The translations under genes were made by a program, and so were the position numbers. Below, piece by piece: positions 9,218 through 18,493 of a stretch of 64,000 bases of DNA. The notes under the pieces are model-generated. The model did not search any database, was not told the DNA's origin, and worked only from the letters and a program-made list of their open reading frames with translations. The stretch comes from Pseudomonas citri (GTDB lineage: Bacteria > Pseudomonadota > Gammaproteobacteria > Pseudomonadales > Pseudomonadaceae). Location: assembly GCF_025336485.1 (NCBI RefSeq), contig NZ_JAODAB010000006.1, forward strand, positions 62,001 to 126,000. The letters run 5' to 3'. Position 1 is the stretch's first letter. The number at the start of each line of letters is the position of its first letter.

Positions 9218-9325
9218 TGTGGCGAGGGGATTTATCTGTGGAAGCAAGGCTTGCCCGCGATGAAGATAACGCGGTCTGGTGGGAGAGCGAGGTGCCTGCA
9301 TCGCGGGCAAGCCTCGCTCCCGCAG
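9218..9325. repeat. BIME: half REP plus inverted REP pair
   Basis: Begins with a half site TGTGGCGAGGGGATTTATC (9218-9236) and continues with an inverted pair of the GCAAGGCTTGCCCGCGATG type (about 9242-9262 and 9298-9320). It fills the gap between the TIGR02647 gene's upstream side and the stop codon of the next leftward gene at 9326, so it may act as a 3'-end hairpin for that gene. Confidence 0.8.
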
Positions 9326-9610
9326 TCAGTTCTTTTCCGGCGGCAACTCAGGCAGGGCGCGCAGGGCGGCTTCGTACCATTGGGTGTCGAACGGGCGGTC
9401 CTCTTCCAGGATCGCGTCAATTTCCACTGCCAGCACATGGGCCATCAGGTTGAGGATGTCCTCGCGCTCATAACCCACCAGGGTCAGCTTGTTGAAAGTG
9501 GCCTTGGCCGCTGGCGGGTTGTCGCTTTCAATCTGGTTTTCGATGGCCTGGATCAGCGTGTTCTCGACGAACTCTTCTTCGTCATTGTCGATGTCGGTTG
9601 GCTCGCTCAT
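9326..9610 (-). CDS. Conserved hypothetical protein, 94 residues
   Basis: Start at the ATG at 9610, preceded by AGGAG six bases upstream; an earlier in-frame ATG would add 13 residues with no ribosome site. The protein is very acidic at the N-terminus (EPTDIDNDEEEF) and otherwise helical (FNKLTLVGYEREDILNLM, VLAVEIDAIL). No signal peptide, membrane segment or catalytic motif. I do not recognise a named family. It sits between cyaA-side genes and a GST gene and is separated from the TIGR02647 gene by a BIME. Confidence 0.75.
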   Translation of the reverse strand: MSEPTDIDNDEEEFVENTLIQAIENQIESDNPPAAKATFNKLTLVGYEREDILNLMAHVLAVEIDAILEEDRPFDTQWYEAALRALPELPPEKN

Positions 9611-9735
9611 GGCAGGCTCCTGTGAGAAAAGTCGCCAGTTTACCTGCATTCAGCCGCGTGATGCGCCTGGCAATAAACGCCTCGACGGTCTATAACCCAA
9701 GGCTGCCAACCCCACACGGCCTGGAGGCATTTGGA

Positions 9736-10395
9736 ATGCTCAAGCTTTATGGTTTCTCTGTCAGTAATTACTACAACATGGTCAAGCTGGCGCTGTTGGA
9801 GAAAGGACTGCCTTTCGAAGAGGTCGCGTTTTATCCGGGCCAGACCCCCGAAACGCTGGCCATCAGCCCGCGCGGCAAGGTGCCGGTGCTGAAGACCGAG
9901 CAAGGGTTCATCAACGAAACCAGCGTGATCCTCGAATACCTCGAACAGACCCAGCCAGGCCAGGCCCTGCTGCCCAGCGATCCGTTCGAGCGTGCCCAGG
10001 TGCTGACCCTGTGCCGGGAGATCGAGTTGTACATCGAGCTGCCAGCGCGCGCCTGCTTTGGCGAGGCGTTCTTCGGCATGTCGGTGCCCGATGCCATCAA
10101 GGAAAAGTCCAAGGCCGAATTGCTGCTGGGGTTTGCCACGCTGGGCCGCCATGGCAAGTTCTCGCCTTTCGTTGCGGGCGACCGCTTGAGCATTGCCGAC
10201 CTGTATTTCCTCTACAGTGTTTCGCCGGCCTTACAAGTGGGTAGCAAGCTGTTCGACACCGACCTGATGGCAGGCATGCCGGCGGCCAAGGCCTTGTTGC
10301 AGCGTCTGGAGCAGAACCCGCACGTGCAGCGGATTGCGGCGGACAGGGAGGCGGCGATGCCGGCGTTCCTGGAGATGATCGCGGCGAAGAAATGA
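9736..10395 (+). CDS. Glutathione S-transferase family protein
   Basis: 219 residues. N-terminal thioredoxin-like domain with LKLYGFSVSNYYNMVKL near residues 2-18, the cis-Pro segment GKVPVL (residues 53-58) and the glutathione gamma-Glu contact NETSVILEYLE. C-terminal all-helical domain includes the GDRLSIADLY N-capping box near residue 155. Expected cytosolic enzyme conjugating or reducing electrophiles with glutathione; substrate unknown. Start at ATG 9736 directly before LKLYGF; upstream in-frame sequence does not match the fold. Confidence 0.92.
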   Translation: MLKLYGFSVSNYYNMVKLALLEKGLPFEEVAFYPGQTPETLAISPRGKVPVLKTEQGFINETSVILEYLEQTQPGQALLPSDPFERAQVLTLCREIELYIELPARACFGEAFFGMSVPDAIKEKSKAELLLGFATLGRHGKFSPFVAGDRLSIADLYFLYSVSPALQVGSKLFDTDLMAGMPAAKALLQRLEQNPHVQRIAADREAAMPAFLEMIAAKK

Positions 10396-10419
10396 GTTTT
10401 TTGCTGTTCTGAAGGGCGC

Positions 10420-10510
10420 CCTCGCGAGCCGGCTCGATCCCACAATGGAACTTCAGGTGTTCACACAATATGTGCTCACTGAAGTCCTTCTGTGGGATCG
10501 AGCTCGTTCC
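10420..10510. repeat. REP-like inverted repeat between GST gene and argH
   Basis: GCTCGATCCCACA (10432-10444) is repeated in inverse at about 10491-10503, with an inner imperfect stem (ACTTCAG and CTGAAGT). It lies between convergent genes and could terminate both transcripts. A different REP family from the GTGGCGAGG units. Confidence 0.7.
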
Positions 10511-10539
10511 GGGCGGCGATCCGACGATGCTTTGGGCTT

Positions 10540-11934
10540 TTAGCGGCTGGCAAGCAACGCCTGGCCCCGGGCCACAGCGGCCTTGACCTGCGCTGGCGCG
10601 GTGCCGCCGATGTGGTCGCGGGCATTGACCGAACCTTCGAGGGTCAGCACCGCAAACACGTCCTGCTCGATCTGGTCGCTGAACTGACGCAGTTCGTCCA
10701 GGCTCATCTCCGCCAGGTCCTTGCCGCTGTCTACGCCGTACTTCACGGCATGGCCGACGATTTCGTGGCAATCACGGAATGGCAAGCCACGGCGCACCAG
10801 GTAGTCGGCCAGGTCGGTGGCGGTGGAGAAACCGCGCAGGGCCGCTTCGCGCATCACCGCATGCTTGGGTTTGATAGCCGGGATCATGTCGGCGAAGGCC
10901 CGCAGCGAATCGCGCAGGGTATCGGCGGCGTCGAACAGCGGTTCCTTGTCTTCCTGGTTATCCTTGTTGTAGGCCAGTGGCTGGCCTTTCATCAGGGTCA
11001 GCAGGCCCATCAGCGCGCCGAACACCCGGCCGCTCTTGCCCCGTACCAGCTCAGGCACGTCGGGGTTTTTCTTTTGCGGCATGATCGAGCTGCCGGTGCA
11101 GAAACGGTCCGGCAAATCGATGAATTGGAACTGCGCACTGGTCCACAGCACCAGTTCTTCGGAGAAGCGCGACAGGTGCATCATCGCGATGCTGGCGGCG
11201 GCGCAGAATTCGATGGCGAAATCGCGGTCCGAAACGTTATCCAGCGAGTTGCCGCCCACGGCGTCGAAACCCAGCAGCTGTGCGGTGTATTCACGATCGA
11301 TCGGGTACGTGGTGCCGGCCAGCGCGGCGCTGCCCAGGGGCATGCGGTTGGTGCGCTTGCGGCAATCCACCAGGCGCTCGTAGTCGCGGCTGAGCATTTC
11401 GAACCAGGCCAGCATGTGATGCCCAAACGTTACAGGTTGGGCGGTCTGCAGGTGGGTGAAGCCCGGCATGATGCTTTCGGCTTCGCGCTCGGCCTGCTCC
11501 AGCAAGCCTTTTTGCAGGCGGGTGATTTCGCCCAGGATCAGGTCGATTTCATCGCGCAGCCACAGGCGGATGTCCGTGGCCACCTGGTCATTGCGGCTGC
11601 GGCCGGTGTGCAGTTTCTTGCCGGTCACGCCGATGCGGTCGGTCAGGCGCGCTTCGATGTTCATGTGCACGTCTTCGAGGTCGACGCGCCAGTCGAACTG
11701 GCCGGCCTCGATTTCACCCTGGATGGTCTTCAGGCCATCGATGATGCTGTCGCGTTCGGCATCGGTCAGCACGCCAACCTTGGCCAGCATGGTGGCGTGG
11801 GCGATCGAACCCATGATGTCGTGGCGATACAGGCGCTGGTCGAAATTGACGGAGGCGGTGAAGCGGGCGACGAAGGCGTCGACGGGTTCACTGAAGCGGC
11901 CGCCCCAGGACTGATTGGTCTTGTCAGTGCTCAT
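10540..11934 (-). CDS. argH: Argininosuccinate lyase
   Basis: 464 residues, full length. Cleaves argininosuccinate to arginine and fumarate in the last arginine step. The fumarase/aspartase superfamily signature [12 protein letters not shown] carries the catalytic flexible-loop serine, and the active-site His lies in HTGRSRNDQ upstream. [14 protein letters not shown] is also intact. Transcribed away from algR. In P. aeruginosa argH also neighbours the alg regulatory genes. Confidence 0.97.
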   Translation of the reverse strand: MSTDKTNQSWGGRFSEPVDAFVARFTASVNFDQRLYRHDIMGSIAHATMLAKVGVLTDAERDSIIDGLKTIQGEIEAGQFDWRVDLEDVHMNIEARLTDRIGVTGKKLHTGRSRNDQVATDIRLWLRDEIDLILGEITRLQKGLLEQAEREAESIMPGFTHLQTAQPVTFGHHMLAWFEMLSRDYERLVDCRKRTNRMPLGSAALAGTTYPIDREYTAQLLGFDAVGGNSLDNVSDRDFAIEFCAAASIAMMHLSRFSEELVLWTSAQFQFIDLPDRFCTGSSIMPQKKNPDVPELVRGKSGRVFGALMGLLTLMKGQPLAYNKDNQEDKEPLFDAADTLRDSLRAFADMIPAIKPKHAVMREAALRGFSTATDLADYLVRRGLPFRDCHEIVGHAVKYGVDSGKDLAEMSLDELRQFSDQIEQDVFAVLTLEGSVNARDHIGGTAPAQVKAAVARGQALLASR

Positions 11935-12072
11935 GAATTCGCTCGTGATCGGCTGTGGAGAAAATAGCGGTTAAAGGCTGCGGCGGATGATAGCAGGGTT
12001 GCCGGGACTGGCGCTGGCACTGGTCGGCAGGTTTTTTCGATCGAACCTGGGATCCAACCGGTTTTTCGCACA

Positions 12073-12100
12073 ACGATATTTTCCGATTGAGCAATATCGT
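12073..12100. promoter_or_regulatory. 8-bp inverted repeat in argH-algR spacer
   Basis: ACGATATT (12073-12080) and AATATCGT (12093-12100) are exact complements separated by 12 bp. Could be an operator or a short hairpin in a leader. No regulator can be assigned. Confidence 0.35.
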
Positions 12101-12112
12101 CGCGGCAACCGT

Positions 12113-12128
12113 CTACAGTGGACTGTAG
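12113..12128. promoter_or_regulatory. Perfect dyad CTACAGTGGACTGTAG
   Basis: Sixteen bases, 7-bp arms around GG. The pattern recalls MerR-family operator dyads such as those of CadR-type regulators, which also lie between promoter elements, but no MerR gene is nearby. It lies 13 bp from the other dyad. Assignment as an operator is inference. Confidence 0.35.
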
Positions 12129-12396
12129 GACTTTTTCTTTTTCCATCCATGGTGCATCGGACGAATAAAAAGAAGGGAGGGCTCATATTGATCAGATCGA
12201 ATGATAACTATCCCTACGACGAAGCCGTGCGACATCAGGCCTCGGGCATCCGTCGACAGGCGCTGGTAAAGATAGGCGACCGCCTCGCGGCACTTTTTGG
12301 CCCTCGGACGAGTCTTAGCGTGGATCGCGGTGACGGATGTCACTTTCCCTGTCTACGCTATCCTTGTGCGAGACTCACGCAGGAATCCAGCGCAAT

Positions 12397-13143
12397 ATGA
12401 ATGTCCTGATCGTTGATGACGAACCACTGGCCCGCGAGCGCCTGAGCCGAATGGTTGGCGAGCTCGAGGGCTACAGTGTCCTGGAGCCCAGCGCCACCAG
12501 TGGCGAAGAGGCGTTGGCCCTTATCGACAGCCACAAGCCGGATATCGTGCTGCTCGACATTCGCATGCCTGGCCTGGATGGCCTGCAGGTCGCGGCGAAG
12601 TTGTGCGAACGAGAGTCGCCTCCCGCCGTGGTCTTCTGCACCACGCGGGACGACTTCCCACCCGAGGTGTTGCAGGCCGGTGCGGTCGGCTACCTGGTCA
12701 AGCCGGTGGCGAGCGAAGCCTTGCTCGACGCCTTGCGCAAGGCCGAGCGACCCAACCGCGTACAACTGGCGGCGCTGACCCGTCCGGCGGCCGAAAGTGG
12801 CAGCGGTCCGCGCAGCCACATCAGCGCCCGCACCCGCAAAGGCATCGAGCTGATCCCGCTGAACCAGGTCGTCTATTTCATCGCCGACCATAAATACGTG
12901 ACCTTGCGCCACGAAAGTGGCGAGGTGTTGCTCGACGAGCCACTCAAGGCCCTGGAAGACGAGTTCGGCGAGCGCTTTGTCCGTATCCACCGCAACGCCC
13001 TCGTGGCGCGTGAGCGTATCGAGCGTCTGCAGCGTACGCCCCTGGGGCATTTCCAGTTGTTCCTCAAGGGACTCAATGGCGATGCGCTGATCGTCAGCCG
13101 GCGACACGTGGCTGGCGTGCGCAAGATGATGCAGCAGCTTTAG
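12397..13143 (+). CDS. algR: LytTR-type response regulator AlgR
   Basis: 248 residues. Receiver domain residues 1-120 with acidic pocket Asp7/Asp8, phosphoacceptor Asp54 (VLLDIRMPG) and Lys102 (YLVKPV). C-terminal LytTR DNA-binding domain from about residue 140 (ISARTRKGIELI, VRIHRNALVARERIERL). In P. aeruginosa AlgR controls alginate, twitching and virulence genes. No histidine kinase gene is adjacent. The TAG stop is shared with the left end of a MITE copy (the G at 13143 begins GGCTCTGT). Confidence 0.95.
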   Translation: MNVLIVDDEPLARERLSRMVGELEGYSVLEPSATSGEEALALIDSHKPDIVLLDIRMPGLDGLQVAAKLCERESPPAVVFCTTRDDFPPEVLQAGAVGYLVKPVASEALLDALRKAERPNRVQLAALTRPAAESGSGPRSHISARTRKGIELIPLNQVVYFIADHKYVTLRHESGEVLLDEPLKALEDEFGERFVRIHRNALVARERIERLQRTPLGHFQLFLKGLNGDALIVSRRHVAGVRKMMQQL

Positions 13144-13231
13144 GCTCTGTACGAAAAGTCTTGAGACGAAGGTCAGGCGAGGCTGTTTTCAACGCAGCAT
13201 GAACGAGTATCAAGGCTTTTCGTACAGAGCC
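13143..13231. repeat. MITE-like palindromic element, copy B (89 bp)
   Basis: Starts GGCTCTGTACGAAAAG and ends with its inverse CTTTTCGTACAGAGCC. Aligning it with the reverse complement of the element at 4361-4504 shows the same termini and the same AACGCAGCAT and CGAGTATCAAGG segments, but about 50 bp of the middle is missing. It is preceded by TA but followed by TG, so a TA duplication is not conserved. It abuts the algR stop and lies in the 225-bp algR-hemC spacer. Confidence 0.8.
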
Positions 13232-13368
13232 TGGGTCACGGTTTCAGGGCGTCCGCCCCGTCGACAGGGTATTTGGCGGTCAGGGAGGCCTTGGGGTCGT
13301 GATTCAAGTCAAAGCGATTTTGACTGAGCTGTTATTATCCGCCGTATCTTTTAAGTACGGATTGATCC

Positions 13369-14310
13369 ATGTCCCCTCGCGAGATCCGCATTGCCACCCG
13401 TAAGAGTGCCCTGGCCCTGTGGCAGGCCGAACACGTCAAAGCCCGCCTGGAAGCCGCTCACCCCGGCCTGATCGTGACCTTGGTGCCCATGGTCAGTCGC
13501 GGCGACAAGCTATTGGATTCCCCTCTGTCGAAAATCGGCGGCAAGGGCCTGTTCGTCAAGGAGCTGGAAACCGCGCTGCTGGACAACGAAGCCGACATCG
13601 CCGTGCATTCGATGAAGGACGTGCCCATGGACTTCCCTGAAGGCCTGGGCCTGTTCTGCATCTGCGAGCGGGAAGACCCGCGCGATGCGTTCGTGTCCAA
13701 CACGTTCCCCAGTCTTGAAGCGCTTCCGCCCGGCAGTGTGGTAGGCACTTCCAGCCTGCGTCGCCAGGCTCAGTTGCTGACCCGCCGTCCGGATCTGCAA
13801 ATCCGCTTCCTGCGCGGCAACGTCAATACGCGTCTGGCCAAGCTCGATGCCGGGGAGTGCGACGCCATCATCCTCGCCGCCGCCGGCCTGATCCGCCTGG
13901 GCTTCGAAGATCGCATCACGTCGACCATCAGCGTCGACGATAGCCTGCCGGCCGGTGGACAAGGGGCCGTGGGCATCGAGTGCCGCAGCGCCGACAGCGA
14001 AATTCATGCCCTGCTGGTGCCGCTGCACCATGAAGACACCGCCACGCGGGTCATCGCCGAGCGCGCCCTCAACAAACACCTCAACGGTGGTTGCCAAGTG
14101 CCGATCGCCTGTTATGCCGTGCTGGAGGGCGATCAGGTCTGGTTGCGCGGCTTGGTGGGTGATCCGGATGGCAGCCGGTTGCTCAGTTCCCAGGCCCGGG
14201 CGCCGCGCCACGATGCCGAGGCGCTGGGGGTGCGGGTCGCGGAAGATCTGCTGCGCCAGGGCGCCGACCAGATCCTCAAGAAAGTCTACGGCGAGGCGGG
14301 TCACGCGTGA
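13369..14310 (+). CDS. hemC: Hydroxymethylbilane synthase (porphobilinogen deaminase)
   Basis: 313 residues. Joins four porphobilinogens into hydroxymethylbilane. The dipyrromethane cofactor cysteine is Cys242 ([12 protein letters not shown]). Also present: RKSALALWQ near the N-terminus, the active-site Asp in SMKDVP (Asp84) and the substrate-binding arginines of [10 protein letters not shown]. First gene of hemC-hemDX-hemY; the downstream start overlaps its stop by 4 nt. Confidence 0.97.
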   Translation: MSPREIRIATRKSALALWQAEHVKARLEAAHPGLIVTLVPMVSRGDKLLDSPLSKIGGKGLFVKELETALLDNEADIAVHSMKDVPMDFPEGLGLFCICEREDPRDAFVSNTFPSLEALPPGSVVGTSSLRRQAQLLTRRPDLQIRFLRGNVNTRLAKLDAGECDAIILAAAGLIRLGFEDRITSTISVDDSLPAGGQGAVGIECRSADSEIHALLVPLHHEDTATRVIAERALNKHLNGGCQVPIACYAVLEGDQVWLRGLVGDPDGSRLLSSQARAPRHDAEALGVRVAEDLLRQGADQILKKVYGEAGHA

Positions 14311-16223
14311 CGGACTGGCGGCTGCTGCTGACCCGGCCGGCCGAAGAGTCGGCGGCCCTGGCGGCTGTCCTGGCCGAAGCGGGCATCTTCAGCAGCAGCT
14401 TGCCGTTGCTGGACATCGTGCCGATTCCCTTGTCCGATGCCGGGCGCACGATCATCCAGGCGCTGGACCAGTACTGCGCCGTGATTGTGGTGAGCAAGCC
14501 GGCGGCGCGCCTGTGTGTGGAGTGCCTGCGCCAATACTGGCCCAGTCTTCCCGACCAGCCATGGTTCAGTGTCGGCGGCGCCACCGGGCAGATTCTTGCC
14601 GATGCCGGCCTCGACGTGTTTTATCCAGACAGTGGCGATGACAGCGAAGCCTTGCTCGAACTCCCCCGATTGCAACAGGCGGTCGACCGGCCCGACGCGC
14701 GGGTCTTGATCGTGCGTGGCGAGGGTGGACGCGGTTTGCTGGCGGAGCGTTTGCGCGAGCAAGGTGCTAGTGTCGACTATCTGGAGTTGTACCGACGCGG
14801 CCTGCCGTCTTACCGTGAAGGTGAGTTGCCGGCCAGGGTCGAAGCGGAACGCCTGAACGCACTGGTGGTCAGCAGTGGGCAGAGCTTCGAGCATCTGCAA
14901 CGGCTGGCCGGCGATGCGTGGCCCGACCTTGCGCGACTACCGTTGTTTGTTCCAAGCCCAAGGGTTGCCGAGATGGCGCTTGCCGCCGGGGCCCGAACAG
15001 TTGTGGATTGCCGTGGCGCCAATGCCGCGGCTTTGCTGGCGGCGTTACGGGAACAATCCGTGCCGTTTTCTAATGCAAAGGATGGATACGTGAGCGAAAC
15101 AGCCTTGCCAAAAGAAGAACAAGACCAGCCAGCGATCGACGCGCCGGTTGAAAAACCGGCTCCGACGGCGCCCCGTCGTGGCAGCGGACTGGCGTTCGTG
15201 GCGTTGCTGCTCGGCGCCGCTGGCGTGGCAGTCGGTGGTTGGAGCGTGTGGCAGGTGCGTCACCTGCAAGCCAATAACCAGCAACAGGCCGCCGAGGTCC
15301 AGGCCCTGGACGATCAGGCCCAGACCCTCAAGCTCAACGAGCAACGCCTGAGTGAGCGGCTGGCGCAACTGCCTCCGGCCGAAGAGCTGGAAGAGCGGCG
15401 ACGCCAGGTCGCCCAACTGCAAGGCGATCAGCAGCGCCTCAGCCAACGCCTGGAAACCGTGCTCGGGGCCAGCCGCAAGGACTGGCGCCTGGCCGAGGCC
15501 GAGCATCTGTTGCGCCTGGCCAGCCTGCGTCTTTCCGCGCTGCAAGACATCAACAGTGCCCAGGCCCTGGTCCAGGGGGCTGACGAGATCCTGCGCGAGC
15601 AGGATGACCCCGGTTCGTTCGCCGCCCGCGAGCAACTGGCCAAGACCCTCGCCGCTTTGCGCAGCACCGAGCAGCCGGACCGCACCGGCCTGTTCCTGCA
15701 ACTGGGCGCCCTGCGCGACCAGGTGTTGCAGCTCAGCGAACTGGCGCCTGAATACAAGGACCGTGGTGAGTCCCTGCTGGGCCTGACCGCCGATGGCGAC
15801 GGCGCCAGTCGCTGGGCCCAGTGGTGGGACGAAATCTCGCGCTACATCCGCATCGACTTCAACGCCGATCAGAACGTCCGTCCGCTGCTGGCCGGACAGA
15901 GCCTGATGCAGGTGCGCCTGGCCTTGAGCCTGGCGCTGGAGCAGGCGCAATGGGCAGCCCTCAACGGCCAGGCAGCGGTCTACACCCAGGCGCTGACCGA
16001 GGCACGGGATGTGCTCAAGAACAACTTCAACCAGGACAACCCGCAGAGCAAAGTCATGCTCGAGCGCGTAGTCGAGCTGGGCAAGCAACCCGTGACGGTG
16101 GTAACTCCGGACCTGACGGCCACCCTGAGCAGCGTCCAGGCCTACCTTGAGCGCCGTAGCCTGAACGCCGAAGACTCCGTCAAGCCGCTGCCCAAGCGTG
16201 GCGAGCAGGAGACCACGCCATGA
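14307..16223 (+). CDS. hemD: Uroporphyrinogen-III synthase fused in frame to HemX-like protein
   Basis: One open frame of 638 codons. Residues 1 to about 255 are HemD ([35 protein letters not shown]), which cyclises hydroxymethylbilane. Residues 262-638 are HemX: a cytosolic N-terminus, one membrane helix at about 293-315 ([12 protein letters not shown]), then a long coiled coil rich in Gln/Glu/Leu and a periplasmic domain. Other pseudomonads commonly have two separate genes. Here a hemX-like start, GTG at 15090 with AAAGGA before it, remains in the same frame, and a TAA in another frame lies at 15071. Either a natural fusion or a one-base change near 15065. Confidence 0.88.
   Translation: MTDWRLLLTRPAEESAALAAVLAEAGIFSSSLPLLDIVPIPLSDAGRTIIQALDQYCAVIVVSKPAARLCVECLRQYWPSLPDQPWFSVGGATGQILADAGLDVFYPDSGDDSEALLELPRLQQAVDRPDARVLIVRGEGGRGLLAERLREQGASVDYLELYRRGLPSYREGELPARVEAERLNALVVSSGQSFEHLQRLAGDAWPDLARLPLFVPSPRVAEMALAAGARTVVDCRGANAAALLAALREQSVPFSNAKDGYVSETALPKEEQDQPAIDAPVEKPAPTAPRRGSGLAFVALLLGAAGVAVGGWSVWQVRHLQANNQQQAAEVQALDDQAQTLKLNEQRLSERLAQLPPAEELEERRRQVAQLQGDQQRLSQRLETVLGASRKDWRLAEAEHLLRLASLRLSALQDINSAQALVQGADEILREQDDPGSFAAREQLAKTLAALRSTEQPDRTGLFLQLGALRDQVLQLSELAPEYKDRGESLLGLTADGDGASRWAQWWDEISRYIRIDFNADQNVRPLLAGQSLMQVRLALSLALEQAQWAALNGQAAVYTQALTEARDVLKNNFNQDNPQSKVMLERVVELGKQPVTVVTPDLTATLSSVQAYLERRSLNAEDSVKPLPKRGEQETTP
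15078..15092 (+). promoter_or_regulatory. hemX: Internal ribosome site and GTG start for HemX
   Basis: AAAGGA at 15078-15083 is followed after 6 bases by GTG (15090-15092), which begins [10 protein letters not shown], the expected HemX N-terminus. If used, it gives a free 377-residue HemX (15090-16223) alongside any fused product. Confidence 0.6.
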
Positions 16224-17467
16224 AGCGTCTCTACGTGATTCTGTTTTTGGTCATCGCTGCCGCCGGCTTGCTGGGCATGGCGATTGCCGAGCATTCGGGT
16301 TACGTGCTGGTGGCGTACAAGAGCTTCCGTTATGAAGCCGGTCTCTGGGTAACCCTGGTGCTGGTGGCCGTGCTCTGGCTGTTGTGGCGGGGCGTCAGCG
16401 CCCTGATCGGGTTGGTGACCACTTCCTCCGGCGTGGTCAATCCATGGTCGCGGCGCAATCGCAGCCGCCGAGTGCAGGTGGCGATCGAGCATGGCCAACT
16501 GGACCTGGCTGAAGGTCGCTGGGCCAGTGCCCAGCGACACCTGCACCGTGCCGCCGAGGCCGAGCGCCAGCCATTGCTGTATTACCTGGGCGCCGCCCGT
16601 GCCGCCAACGAGCAAGGTCTTTCCGAGCAGAGCGACAGCTTGCTGGAACGCGCCCTGGAGCGTCAGCCCCAGGCTGAACTGGCCATTGCGTTGACTCATG
16701 CACAATTGCAGACGGATCGAGGCGACACTGACGGAGCCCTGGGCACGTTGCAGGCCATGCATGAGCGCCATCCCCATAACACGCAGGTCCTGCGTCAGCT
16801 CCAACGTCTTCATCGGCAGCGCGGCGACTGGTCCGCGGTGATCCGGCTGTTGCCGGAGCTGCGCAAGGACAAAGTCCTCGCGGCCAGCGAACTGGCTGAA
16901 CTGGAGCGCCAGGCGTGGGGCGAGAACCTTTCCCTGGCGGCCCATCGTGAAGACGATGCAAGTGTCGGCCTGCAATCGCTCAACCGGGCCTGGCAGCAAT
17001 TGACCGCCGCGCAACGCCAGGAGCCGGCCCTGGTGCTGGCCTATGCCGAGCAACTGCGGCAACTGGGTGCCCAGGTCGAAGCCGAAGAGGCGTTGCGCGT
17101 CGCCCTCAAGCGTCACTACGACAGCCACCTGGCACGGCTGTATGGACTGGTCCGCGGCAGCGATCCGATCCATCAATTGCAAATGGCCGAAGGCTGGCTC
17201 AAGGCACATCCGGCGGATCCAGGCCTGTTGCTGACGCTGGGGCGCTTGAGTTTGCAAAACAGCTTGTGGGGCAAGGCGCGGGATTACCTGGAGAGCAGCC
17301 TGCGGATCCAACGCCATCCGGAAGCCTGTGCCGAACTGGCGCGATTGCTGGCGCAACTGGGGGATGCCGAGCGCAGCAATCAGTTGTTCCAGGAGGGCTT
17401 GGGGTTGCTGGATGAACGTCTACTGGCTGCGCCGCTGCCGGTTCAGGCGCAGGTCTTGCCGACTTGA
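16220..17467 (+). CDS. hemY: Heme biosynthesis-associated TPR protein HemY
   Basis: 415 residues, overlapping the previous stop by 4 nt. Two N-terminal membrane helices (about residues 5-27 and 40-65), then the HemY_N domain and TPR-like helical repeats (ASAQRHLHRAAEAERQPLL, QRQEPALVLAYAEQL). Despite the name, this family is distinct from Bacillus protoporphyrinogen oxidase HemY; it is thought to act at the membrane in late porphyrin steps. Last gene of the hem operon; a REP hairpin follows. Confidence 0.92.
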   Translation: MKRLYVILFLVIAAAGLLGMAIAEHSGYVLVAYKSFRYEAGLWVTLVLVAVLWLLWRGVSALIGLVTTSSGVVNPWSRRNRSRRVQVAIEHGQLDLAEGRWASAQRHLHRAAEAERQPLLYYLGAARAANEQGLSEQSDSLLERALERQPQAELAIALTHAQLQTDRGDTDGALGTLQAMHERHPHNTQVLRQLQRLHRQRGDWSAVIRLLPELRKDKVLAASELAELERQAWGENLSLAAHREDDASVGLQSLNRAWQQLTAAQRQEPALVLAYAEQLRQLGAQVEAEEALRVALKRHYDSHLARLYGLVRGSDPIHQLQMAEGWLKAHPADPGLLLTLGRLSLQNSLWGKARDYLESSLRIQRHPEACAELARLLAQLGDAERSNQLFQEGLGLLDERLLAAPLPVQAQVLPT

Positions 17468-17776
17468 GATGGGCATGACTCATTCTTGAAAGTGGAATGA
17501 GTCCTTGTGGCGAGGGGATAAATCCCCTCGCCACAATGTTCATCCTGTTCCAGTCCGAACAGATCCCGTCCTGGGGGAAATGGTTGCAGGATACCAGCCC
17601 GGTTTTCGGGCTTTGGTCATGCCTTCAGCAAAGTCCTACAGCGCACTGCGCACAATCCCCTTGTCCCTGTCGGGAATTCCCTACACCTGCGGTGAAGTCT
17701 CTGCACGGGCCTGCCTTGAAAGGCCTGAGGGCTTTCCTCTACCGTAACTGCTTGTCTCTTCTGTAACGGAACCGCC
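17468..17776. other. 309-bp hemY-dsbB spacer
   Basis: Contains the REP at 17506-17535 and a GC-rich hairpin (AGCCCG 17596-17601 with CGGGCT 17607-17612, loop GTTTT) that lacks a clear T tract. No open frame that looks coding. The last 100 bp presumably carry the dsbB promoter, for which I see no convincing boxes. Confidence 0.6.
17506..17535. repeat. REP palindrome, GTGGCGAGGGGAT type
   Basis: Perfect 14-bp inverted arms around AA, identical to the unit at 5195-5224. Lies 39 bp after the hemY stop. Confidence 0.9.
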
Positions 17777-18319
17777 ATGTCTTTGGCCAGCTCACGCTTC
17801 TTGTTTTTCATGGCTTCCATCGCTGCGGCCCTGGTCTTGGGCATCGCCAGTTACCTGGAGTATTCGGTCGGCCTGATACCTTGCAGCCTGTGTGTCTTGC
17901 AGCGTTTGTGCCTGACCCTGTTTCTGGTCAACTGCCTCATCGCGTGCGTGCACGGGCCGGGTCGCAAGGGCAGCATCTTCTATGGGGCGACGGGGTTGGT
18001 CTTCGCGTCGGGGGGCATGATCCTGGCCTGGCGCCAGGTCCTGGTGCAAAGCATGTCGATCGAGCGCTTGCCCGACTGCGTGTCCCACTTGCAGCGAGCG
18101 GATACCTGGTGGTGTGCCGTGCATCGTGTTCTCGACGGAGCGGTCGATTGCGCGAGCATCACCTGGACGTTATTCGACCTGAGCATTCCCGAGTGGAGCC
18201 TGCTGTTTTTTATCGCCGTGTTCATTGTCGCCACCTATCTGCTGTTGCGTCTTGTCTGGAGCGCTCTGGTTCGACCGCTCGGCGGCGGAACGTCGCAGTG
18301 GGTGCGGATCATGGATTAA
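17777..18319 (+). CDS. dsbB: Disulfide bond formation protein B
   Basis: 180 residues with four membrane helices. Inner-membrane enzyme that reoxidises DsbA and passes electrons to ubiquinone. The first periplasmic loop has Cys36-Ser-Leu-Cys39; the second has Cys101 and Cys125 (LPDC, DCASITW), with an additional Cys113. The segment FDLSIPEWSLLFF matches the family before helix 4. Pseudomonads often have two DsbB proteins; this is the copy near hemY/algQ. Start ATG 17777 follows a GGAACC-like site. Confidence 0.94.
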   Translation: MSLASSRFLFFMASIAAALVLGIASYLEYSVGLIPCSLCVLQRLCLTLFLVNCLIACVHGPGRKGSIFYGATGLVFASGGMILAWRQVLVQSMSIERLPDCVSHLQRADTWWCAVHRVLDGAVDCASITWTLFDLSIPEWSLLFFIAVFIVATYLLLRLVWSALVRPLGGGTSQWVRIMD

Positions 18320-18493
18320 ACACTTGTATGAACTTTATCTCCTGCGTACCTTGAAGCGGCTGTCGTGCGGGCATAATCTGGCCCGCACGTGTTTTGGAAT
18401 TATGTCGCTCGCTCACGTTGTGTCTGGTTCGCCCCGGGTTTGGGGGGTATGGGCAGGCTGCGAGGGGCATGACTCACAAAGGAAGAAATCGCC

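Larger units (their letters stand above)
11935..12396. other. 462-bp argH-algR spacer, no gene recognised
   Basis: Divergent promoter region. No open frame resembles a known protein on either strand. It holds two clean dyads (12073-12100 and 12113-12128, listed separately). In P. aeruginosa the sensor gene fimS/algZ lies immediately before algR; here nothing of it is recognisable, so either this lineage never had it here or it was deleted. Confidence 0.6.

Noticed and set aside
10492..11967. Rightward open frame of 491 codons over argH
   Set aside because: Antisense mirror of argH; no domain or ribosome site, and argH has complete catalytic motifs.
12113..12343. Leftward 76-codon frame in the argH-algR spacer as a gene
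   Set aside because: No family resemblance and no ribosome site; composition of spacer DNA.
13260..13368. Sigma-70 promoter for hemC (TTGACT at 13320)
   Set aside because: No -10 at a proper distance: candidate TATTAT and TATCTT boxes have spacers of 7 and about 20 bp.
18320..18493. Small gene in dsbB-algQ spacer
   Set aside because: Short frames there lack ribosome sites and show no conserved motif.
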